A stretch of DNA of 29,876 nucleotides, taken from assembly GCA_910580135.1 (NCBI GenBank), contig CAJTXC010000004.1:1-29876 (forward strand). The letters run 5' to 3'. Shown in pieces: positions 24,860-29,876 of this stretch. Origin of the DNA: an uncultured Bacilli bacterium. Lineage in GTDB: Bacteria > Bacillota_I > Bacilli_A > RF39 > UBA660. The stretch's first letter is position 1; every line of letters starts with the position of its first letter. A program made the translations under genes and the position numbers. Below the pieces are notes generated by a model, which did no database searches, was not told the origin of the DNA, and was given only the letters and a program-made list of their open reading frames with translations.

Positions 24860-25399
24860 TTAGTCAGTTATTTTAAAATATTTTATTAGATAGTTCCAGC
24901 ATCCAACTTTATTAGTTAAATCATCATAATTATTATTTACTCTTTTAATTATTTCTTGTTTATCAAACCACTTTATATCTTGAACTTCATCTTTTTGCAA
25001 AATAATATCTTTTAAATCTATATCCCTATGAACTATATAAAACTCATTAAAATGTCTATCTATTATATCACCTCTATAAATTTCAGAAATTGTACATCCC
25101 ATAAAATCTAACGATTCTTTATCTATGTCTACACCAATTTCCTCTTTCGCTTCTCTTATTACTGCTTGATAACCTAACTCACCAGTTAAAACATGGCCGC
25201 CTGCTGTTATATCCCATAAATTAGGCCATAATTTTTTATTTGAACTTCTTTGTTGTAATAATACTTTCTTACCATCAATGCTTATAATAAATACAACTAC
25301 AGCCTTATGATATAGCCCTTTTTTATGGCAATCTTCTCTACTAGCTACTTCATTGATATATTCACCATTTTCATTTAACACATCAAAATATTCATTCAT
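24860..25399 (-). CDS. NUDIX hydrolase (IDI/YfcD-like)
   Basis: 179 residues from the ATG at 25399 (TAGGAG upstream); an earlier in-frame start at 25426 is less likely. It has a perfect Nudix box G-x5-E-x7-R-E-U-x-E-E-x-G-U at residues 68-90: Gly68, Glu74, Arg82-Glu83, Glu86-Glu87, Gly89. The N-terminal FDVLNENGEYINEVASREDCHKKGLYHKAVVVFI and LLQQRSSNKKLWPNLWDITAGGHV match the isopentenyl-diphosphate-isomerase-like NUDIX group (YfcD type), whose members hydrolyse nucleoside diphosphate derivatives. Isomerase activity itself is unlikely to be provable from sequence. First gene of the NUDIX-HAD-kinase string, divergent from the tRNA-Thr gene. Confidence 0.9.
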   Translation of the reverse strand: MNEYFDVLNENGEYINEVASREDCHKKGLYHKAVVVFIISIDGKKVLLQQRSSNKKLWPNLWDITAGGHVLTGELGYQAVIREAKEEIGVDIDKESLDFMGCTISEIYRGDIIDRHFNEFYIVHRDIDLKDIILQKDEVQDIKWFDKQEIIKRVNNNYDDLTNKVGCWNYLIKYFKITD

Positions 25400-25454
25400 A
25401 CTAATTTCTCCTAAAATCAATTTCATTTTATATAATTTATTTTAACATAAAATA

Positions 25455-25483
25455 TTGTATATAAGAATATATTATGATAGAAT
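25455..25483 (+). promoter_or_regulatory. Promoter for tRNA-Thr
   Basis: TTGTAT (25455-25460) and TAGAAT (25478-25483) are separated by 17 bases. The predicted start near 25490 is a few bases before the tRNA. Confidence 0.6.
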
Positions 25484-25494
25484 GTATTTAGCTT

Positions 25495-25568
25495 GCCTCC
25501 TTAGTTAAGTGGTATAACGCAGCCATGGTAAGGCTGAATTGTAAGTTCGATTCTTACAGGAGGCACCA
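25495..25568 (+). tRNA. tRNA-Thr (anticodon GGT)
   Basis: The acceptor stem GCCTCCT (25495-25501) pairs perfectly with AGGAGGC (25558-25564), followed by A and an encoded CCA. A short D arm is present. The anticodon stem CAGCC/GGCTG encloses the loop ATGGTAA, giving anticodon GGT (Thr, codons ACC/ACU). The T arm GTAAG/CTTAC encloses TTCGATT. All three arms fold with no mismatches in the acceptor, anticodon or T stems. Confidence 0.96.
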
Positions 25569-25578
25569 GTATAATAAC

Positions 25579-25604
25579 AAACCCGAGTTACAAAACTTGG
25601 GTTT
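25579..25604 (+). terminator. Intrinsic terminator after tRNA-Thr
   Basis: AAACCCGAGTT (25579-25589) and AACTTGGGTTT (25594-25604) form an 11-bp stem with one G-U and a 4-base loop. On the plus strand T-rich sequence follows. It also touches the stop codon of the convergent P-type ATPase gene and may act partly in both directions. Confidence 0.8.
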
Positions 25605-27652
25605 TAATATATCTTTTTTTTTAGTATCCTAGTTGTATTTAAAATTGTAAGAAGTGTAACACCAGTATCTGCAAATACTGCTTGCCACATACTTGCAATT
25701 CCAAATGAACTTAATATTAACACAAGTACTTTAACACCTATTGCAAATATTAAATTTTGTTTAATTATTTTACTAGTATGTTTAGATATCTTTATTCCAT
25801 CAACTATTTTATCTAATTCATCAGTCATTATAACAACGTCTGATGCTTCTATTGCAGAGGCACTTCCAAGAGAACCCATTGATATGCCTACATTTGCTCT
25901 TGCAAGTGATGGAGCATCATTTATACCATCTCCAACAAAGGCTGTAATACCATTATTAGATGCTATTTCTTCTTCTAATAATTTATATTTATCTTCAGGC
26001 AATAGTTCATATTTAGTATTATCTATACCTACTTTTTTAGCAATATTAAGAGCAATATCTTTATTATCACCAGTAAACATATATGGCGAGATACCAAGTT
26101 TTTTTAGTTCATTAATAGTTTTCTTAGCATCCTTTTTGATACCATCTACTAATTTTAATTTTGCAGTTGCTTTACCATCAACGCTTAAATATATTGAGTT
26201 TGATTTTTCTTTTATTTTGCAAAAAGTACTTGATCCTATTTTTATTTTCTTACCATCTAATTCATATGAAACACCTTTACCAGAAGTTTCTTTAAAATTA
26301 GTTATATCATTAGTTTTTACATTTATATTAAATACACTAATTATTCCCTTTGCAATTGGATGGTTAGATAATTTTTCACCTTTTACGTATAGCTTGATAA
26401 CATCCTTTTCTTTATATGTATCATCTATAATAGTTAATTTATAATCACTATAATTACCAGTTGTAATAGTACCTGTTTTATCAAAGATTATTTTGTTTAC
26501 ATTTCCAAGTACATCTAAATAGTCACTACCTTTTACTAATATTCCATCTTTAGATGCTTTACCTATTCCAGAAAAATAACTAAGTGGAACCGATATAGCA
26601 ATTGCACAAGGGCAAGATATTACTAAGAATACTAATGCTCTATATATAGCAGTTTCTACGCTAACGTCAAATAATATTGGTAAGAAAATTGCTACCATTA
26701 TAGCTAAAACTAATACTAATGGTGTATATATTTTAGCAGCTTTTGCAACAAAAGTTTCTATTTTAGCTTTTCTATCAGTAGCAGATTCTACTAACTCTAA
26801 AATTCTAGATACCGTACTATCATTATAAAGACTAGTTACCTTAAGTTCTATTAAACCACTTTCATTTACACTTCCAGATAGCACTTCATCATTAACTGAT
26901 ACTCTTCTAAGTTTTGATTCACCCGTTAAAGCGGCTGTATTAAGTTTTGCGCCACCTTTTATGATGATACCATCTAAAGGTACTTTCTCACCTTGTTTAA
27001 TAACTATTATATCGCCTATTTTAACTGTTTCAGGACTTACTTTAACATCTTCTTTATCAGTCTTTAAATTAGCATATTCTGGTTTTATATCCATTAAGCT
27101 ACTAATTGACTTACGAGAATTATTAACTGCTAATTCTTCGAGTATTTTACCTATTTCATAAAGAATTACTACCATTAATCCTTCATGAATATTATCAGTT
27201 AAATATGCTCCAACACACGATATGGTAACAAGAAGGCTTTCATTTATTGTTTTTGATTTAAATAATAGTTTAACTGCATTAGTAAAAGTTCTAAGTAATA
27301 AAACTACATATCCAATTATTATTAGCACTTTAGATAAAGTTCCTTTAAACACAAACATACCAAGTAGTGAAACTATTATTCCTACTGCTAATCTTATTGT
27401 ATGGAATAAGACTTGTTTTTTAGTATCAACGTTTTCATTTAAATCAAGTACATCTACATCTGGTTCTATACCTTTTACTATGTTAGAAACATATGCTTTA
27501 ACGCCTTTTTCCATATTAGTTTCTACCATAACAGTTAATTTTGTAAAATTAACACTAGCATCATTAATGTTTTTATCTTTTTTTAAAGTTTGCTCTATTT
27601 TATTTGCACAATTAGCACAATCTAAGTTGTTTAATTTATATTTATATCTCAT
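25604..27652 (-). CDS. cadA: Zinc/cadmium/lead-exporting P1B-type ATPase (CadA/ZntA family)
   Basis: 682 residues. It exports soft divalent metals from the cytoplasm using ATP. An N-terminal heavy-metal domain carries the CANC metal site (Cys12, Cys15). Membrane helices follow, with the actuator TGES (in AALTGESKLRR). The transport-site CPC lies at ~349-351, the phosphorylation motif DKTGT at ~391-395, the hinge GDGINDAP at ~574-581, and the C-terminal FADTGVTLL segment at ~660 supplies the Asp typical of the Zn/Cd/Pb subgroup (P1B-2) rather than copper pumps. Its ATG lies inside the end of the ArsR gene (11-base overlap), so repressor and pump are coupled and likely controlled by the operator at 27951-27972. 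Metal choice is predicted, not proven. Confidence 0.95.
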   Translation of the reverse strand: MRYKYKLNNLDCANCANKIEQTLKKDKNINDASVNFTKLTVMVETNMEKGVKAYVSNIVKGIEPDVDVLDLNENVDTKKQVLFHTIRLAVGIIVSLLGMFVFKGTLSKVLIIIGYVVLLLRTFTNAVKLLFKSKTINESLLVTISCVGAYLTDNIHEGLMVVILYEIGKILEELAVNNSRKSISSLMDIKPEYANLKTDKEDVKVSPETVKIGDIIVIKQGEKVPLDGIIIKGGAKLNTAALTGESKLRRVSVNDEVLSGSVNESGLIELKVTSLYNDSTVSRILELVESATDRKAKIETFVAKAAKIYTPLVLVLAIMVAIFLPILFDVSVETAIYRALVFLVISCPCAIAISVPLSYFSGIGKASKDGILVKGSDYLDVLGNVNKIIFDKTGTITTGNYSDYKLTIIDDTYKEKDVIKLYVKGEKLSNHPIAKGIISVFNINVKTNDITNFKETSGKGVSYELDGKKIKIGSSTFCKIKEKSNSIYLSVDGKATAKLKLVDGIKKDAKKTINELKKLGISPYMFTGDNKDIALNIAKKVGIDNTKYELLPEDKYKLLEEEIASNNGITAFVGDGINDAPSLARANVGISMGSLGSASAIEASDVVIMTDELDKIVDGIKISKHTSKIIKQNLIFAIGVKVLVLILSSFGIASMWQAVFADTGVTLLTILNTTRILKKKIY

Positions 27653-27935
27653 TTATATGTTCGCATCCCATCTTAAATATTTTTTCAACGTGGTCATCTG
27701 CTAAATAGTAATAAGTTAGATTCCCTTCTTTTCTAAATTTTACTAGTTTAGAATCTTTAAGAATTCTAAGTTGATGGCTTACTGCTGATTGACTAACACC
27801 AATTTTATCTGATATATCATTAACGCACATTTCCTCATTAATTAGTACGTTCATTATTTTTACTCTGGTAGAATCACCAAACATTTTAAATAACTCCGAT
27901 AAATCTATTATCTTATCATCATCTAATAAATTCAT
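27642..27935 (-). CDS. ArsR/SmtB-family metal-sensing repressor
   Basis: 97-residue winged-helix dimer that would repress the downstream pump until metal binds. The recognition helix region is IGVSQSAVSHQLRILKDSKLV (~45-65). The alpha-5 site follows the SmtB/CzrA zinc pattern D-x-H-x10-H-x2-E/H: Asp80, His82, His93, Glu96. The alpha-3 region has Cys37 and Asp40 in the MCVND turn, as in SmtB (Cys61/Asp64) and CadC-like sensors. AAAGGAT precedes the ATG. Its own promoter overlaps the inverted repeat at 27951-27972, so it is probably autoregulated. Zinc as the main inducer is inferred from the alpha-5 ligands; the Cys leaves cadmium or lead possible. Confidence 0.92.
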   Translation of the reverse strand: MNLLDDDKIIDLSELFKMFGDSTRVKIMNVLINEEMCVNDISDKIGVSQSAVSHQLRILKDSKLVKFRKEGNLTYYYLADDHVEKIFKMGCEHINEI

Positions 27936-27950
27936 ATTATTTATCCTTTC

Positions 27951-27972
27951 TATATGAATATATGTTCATATA
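27951..27972 (-). promoter_or_regulatory. ArsR/SmtB-type operator
   Basis: A perfect inverted repeat of 8 bp arms, TATATGAA (27951-27958) and TTCATATA (27965-27972), with a 6-base spacer. It has the TGAA-N6-TTCA core typical of SmtB/CzrA operators. It lies just downstream of the -10 and covers the predicted start. Confidence 0.8.
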
Positions 27973-27977
27973 CTAAT

Positions 27978-28006
27978 ATTATATGCAATAAAAAAGAAGT
28001 TGTCAA
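27978..28006 (-). promoter_or_regulatory. Consensus promoter of the metal-resistance operon
   Basis: TTGACA (28006-28001) and TATAAT (27983-27978), both perfect, are 17 bases apart. The strength fits a gene pair held off by a repressor. Confidence 0.9.
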
Positions 28007-28029
28007 TATATAATTGAAGCTTCTATAAA

Positions 28030-29145
28030 TTATTTATGCATTACTTTTTTTGAGTCTTTTTCCTTTAACTTATTTGATAATAAAATTAAAACTTTGTTAA
28101 CTCCGTGTGTAAAGTTTTGTTTTCTTAATTTTTCCATTGCCTCTTCAATCATAATTTGGCTACTAACATCTCCAAATGCTATTAAAGAAGCAATTTCACT
28201 TTCTATTTCATCATTAGATAATATTTTCTTTGTTACTTTGCTTACAAAATCATTTATAGCGCCAATATGTAGTGCTGTTAATCCTTTATCTCCATCTACA
28301 TAAATAATGCTATTATTTTTATTATCTTCTTTGAAAGAAGATAATTTAACTACTCTTCCGACAGTATAATTAGTTTCATCAATTGCAAATGAAGAGTTAT
28401 ATTTTTTACATAGTTTTCTTAATGTATTAACAAAAGATGATTCATTATCATTTCTATAATAAATTAAATTTTTAATTTGTGGTATATGCTTTTTATTAAT
28501 AGGTTTAGAAGATGCAATAGATTCCATTAGTGAATTCAAAATATTTATATATTTATCAGTTTCTTCCTTGTAAACATCAAAACTATAAATATTATATAAT
28601 ACTTGATAAATCATAAGCATAATATGTTCAGTAAGATCAGTTTGCTTAGTTATTTTGTTTTCTATACAATTTGTTTTAATTTCCTTAAACAAATTTTCAT
28701 TAAATGTTGATAAATCATTAAAATCAACTAATTTTTTTGCAAACATTAATTGCTCATTAATTTGATCTTTTTTTGTCATGGCTATCATGGCAATATTGGC
28801 TGAAATTGCATATGCTTTTAAAACTATTTTAAAGGCGCTATAATACAAATTTTCTATTTTACATTCATTTAATAAACTCGCAAAATCTTCATACCATTTA
28901 TCGGTTGTTGGCATATCACATACATTATCATTATATTCAGAAAATATTAAACTATAATCTAATAGTTTAAACTTACCAAAATATTCATTAATATATTTAT
29001 TTGCTTTTTCTTTTTCTCCATCAATATTAGATAAATCATCAATAAGTTTTTTTCTTTTATTAATAATTAATTCTGCTAAAGCAGCTTTGTCACCTTCTAA
29101 TTGAATAAGTTCTACATTTGGATCTTTTGATATAACTTCTTTCAT
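28030..29145 (-). CDS. Unrecognised 371-residue helical protein
   Basis: Soluble, helix-rich, no known family recognised. AAGGAG precedes the ATG. Features seen: a Lys/Glu-rich N-terminal helix (~18-55), a more hydrophobic helix around FKIVLKAYAISANIAMIAM (~105-125) that may be buried rather than transmembrane, then further helices. A possible beta region follows near SSFAIDETNYTVGRVVKLSSF and NSIIYVDGDKGLTALHIGAIN (~250-300). The C-terminal part (IASLIAFGDVSSQIMIEEAMEKLRKQNF) is again helical. It lies downstream of the HD-domain gene with a terminator hairpin between, and upstream of the metal operon. No function is assigned. Confidence 0.7.
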   Translation of the reverse strand: MKEVISKDPNVELIQLEGDKAALAELIINKRKKLIDDLSNIDGEKEKANKYINEYFGKFKLLDYSLIFSEYNDNVCDMPTTDKWYEDFASLLNECKIENLYYSAFKIVLKAYAISANIAMIAMTKKDQINEQLMFAKKLVDFNDLSTFNENLFKEIKTNCIENKITKQTDLTEHIMLMIYQVLYNIYSFDVYKEETDKYINILNSLMESIASSKPINKKHIPQIKNLIYYRNDNESSFVNTLRKLCKKYNSSFAIDETNYTVGRVVKLSSFKEDNKNNSIIYVDGDKGLTALHIGAINDFVSKVTKKILSNDEIESEIASLIAFGDVSSQIMIEEAMEKLRKQNFTHGVNKVLILLSNKLKEKDSKKVMHK

Positions 29146-29204
29146 TTTTCCACTCCTTTTAAGTAATATTATTATATATTTTTTATAACTAAAGTCAATA
29201 AAAA

Positions 29205-29226
29205 AAGCATTTCTTGCAAAACACTT
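29205..29226 (-). terminator. Intrinsic terminator after the HD-domain gene
   Basis: AAGCATTT (29205-29212) and AAACACTT (29219-29226) form an 8-bp stem with two G-U pairs on the transcript, followed by TTTTT on the minus strand. Confidence 0.6.
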
Positions 29227-29228
29227 CT

Positions 29229-29822
29229 TTATCCGTCTATATTATTATTTTCATCAAATTTAACGTCTAAAAACTTACGACTTGCTAAGTAATCACACAT
29301 ATGAACGAATCTTTGAAATTTCGATTCTGGTTTAGGAAGTACTACATTACTATAATTGTTAGTATTCCATGGTCCCATATGAGATGATATTACATGACAA
29401 ATAAATTCTATTTCTTTGTCATTAAACTCTGTTTTATCTTTATTTTCTTTTATGTAATCACAAACTAGTAAAGGATGTTCAAACTTAGTATATTGTGATT
29501 TTTCAAGCCCAGATTTTAATCCGTCGTGCATCATAAGAGCAATCATCATTAAATCTTTTTCATTTTTAGAATAAGCTCCAGTTATGCTCTCATCATTAAA
29601 CATTTCATACGCAATTCTAACCGCTGCTTTAGTGTGTCTAACAAGGCCACCATCTCCTAAAGAAAAAGACGGATGATATTTACCAGTTGAAGAAGCTGGT
29701 ACTTCAAAAAAGTAATCTGGTAGTAAATTAATTAATACCTTAGCACTTTCTTTATATCTTGGATTATTAATAAAATCCATTTCTTTTTCAAATACTGCTG
29801 ATTTATCTATTGTTTGATTCAT
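29229..29822 (-). CDS. HD-domain metal-dependent phosphohydrolase
   Basis: 197 residues. The HD-type metal ligands are in order: His in GDGGLVRHTKAAVRIA, the His-Asp pair in ALMMHDGLKSG, His in EHPLLV, the pair of His in CHVISSHMGPW, and Asp in VHMCDYLASRK. HD proteins hydrolyse phosphate esters of nucleotides or nucleic acids; this short single-domain type has no fixed substrate. AAGGAG precedes the ATG. A gene may end just upstream in the same direction, so this could be the distal gene of an operon. The substrate is unknown. Confidence 0.85.
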   Translation of the reverse strand: MNQTIDKSAVFEKEMDFINNPRYKESAKVLINLLPDYFFEVPASSTGKYHPSFSLGDGGLVRHTKAAVRIAYEMFNDESITGAYSKNEKDLMMIALMMHDGLKSGLEKSQYTKFEHPLLVCDYIKENKDKTEFNDKEIEFICHVISSHMGPWNTNNYSNVVLPKPESKFQRFVHMCDYLASRKFLDVKFDENNNIDG

Positions 29823-29835
29823 TTTTTATCTCCTT

Positions 29836-29876
29836 TTATTTTATATTTATTCCAAGCATTCTAGAAAGATTAAGTG
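29836..29876 (-). CDS. Possible C-terminal end of a further gene (partial)
   Basis: On the minus strand one frame reads Leu-Asn-Leu-Ser-Arg-Met-Leu-Gly-Ile-Asn-Ile-Lys then TAA at 29838-29836, directly before the AAGGAG of the HD gene. It looks like an amphipathic protein end, but a second frame is also open for 9 codons, so the call is weak. Confidence 0.35.
   Translation of the reverse strand, partial: LNLSRMLGINIK

Noticed and set aside
25884..26444. 186-codon plus-strand frame opposite the P-type ATPase
   Set aside because: The minus-strand gene has complete P1B motifs here; the antisense frame has no recognisable domain and no promoter.
1..29876. CRISPR array or insertion sequence
   Set aside because: No regularly spaced direct repeats, transposase genes or paired terminal repeats were found.

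Overview
The window is a very AT-rich (GC about a quarter to a third), gene-dense stretch of a bacterial chromosome. It looks like a low-GC Firmicutes/Bacilli lineage, plausibly the gut RF39/Mollicutes-like or Erysipelotrichia-like group. The reasons are strong AGGAGG-type ribosome binding sites, sigma-A-like promoters (TTGACA-17-TATAAT), oligo-T terminators, and a ruvA-ruvB-queA-tgt neighbourhood with YrzE- and YrbG-like genes as in Bacillus. The standard genetic code fits: TGG encodes Trp, and the genes I checked end in TAA or TAG apart from one TGA. The taxonomic call is inference; no rRNA is present. Almost every gene is on the minus strand; the exceptions are one small membrane-protein gene and one tRNA.

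Region 1 (1-7040, read right to left) is accessory in character. A near-consensus promoter drives a structured, terminator-ended RNA of about 220 nt. Next come a short sigma-70 region-4-like regulator with its own strong terminator, then a phage tail-fibre/collar-type protein, a small helical protein, and a 1482-residue DNRLRE/RHS (YD-repeat) protein carrying carbohydrate-binding-like and ricin-trefoil-like modules. The RHS gene ends abruptly inside its repeats, and its last codons form a perfect Shine-Dalgarno for a coupled ORF leaving the window at base 1. No capsid, terminase, integrase or recombinase gene is visible.

Region 2 (7.1-13.3 kb) is housekeeping. It holds a membrane-anchored unknown protein plus a two-helix protein, the phosphatidylethanolamine pair pssA-psd, an atypical class II lysyl-tRNA synthetase (lysS), a second membrane-anchored protein that looks paralogous to the first, a helical unknown, and a YetF/YrbG (DUF421) membrane protein. 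Region 3 (13.35-19.3 kb) is the conserved block: TIGR04086 (YrzE-like, plus strand), tgt, two small unknown genes, queA, an unknown 314-residue gene, ruvB and ruvA. It covers queuosine tRNA modification and Holliday-junction branch migration.

Region 4 (19.35-25.4 kb) carries a GNAT acetyltransferase, a heterodimeric ABC exporter with one canonical and one degenerate ATP site, a P-loop nucleotide kinase-like protein, a HAD phosphatase and a NUDIX hydrolase. Region 5 (25.4-28 kb) has tRNA-Thr(GGT) on the plus strand and a zinc/cadmium-type resistance operon, an ArsR/SmtB repressor followed by a P1B-ATPase, with a consensus promoter and an inverted-repeat operator at the expected place. Region 6 (28-29.9 kb) has an unrecognised 371-residue protein, an HD-domain hydrolase, and possibly the last codons of a further gene at the right edge.
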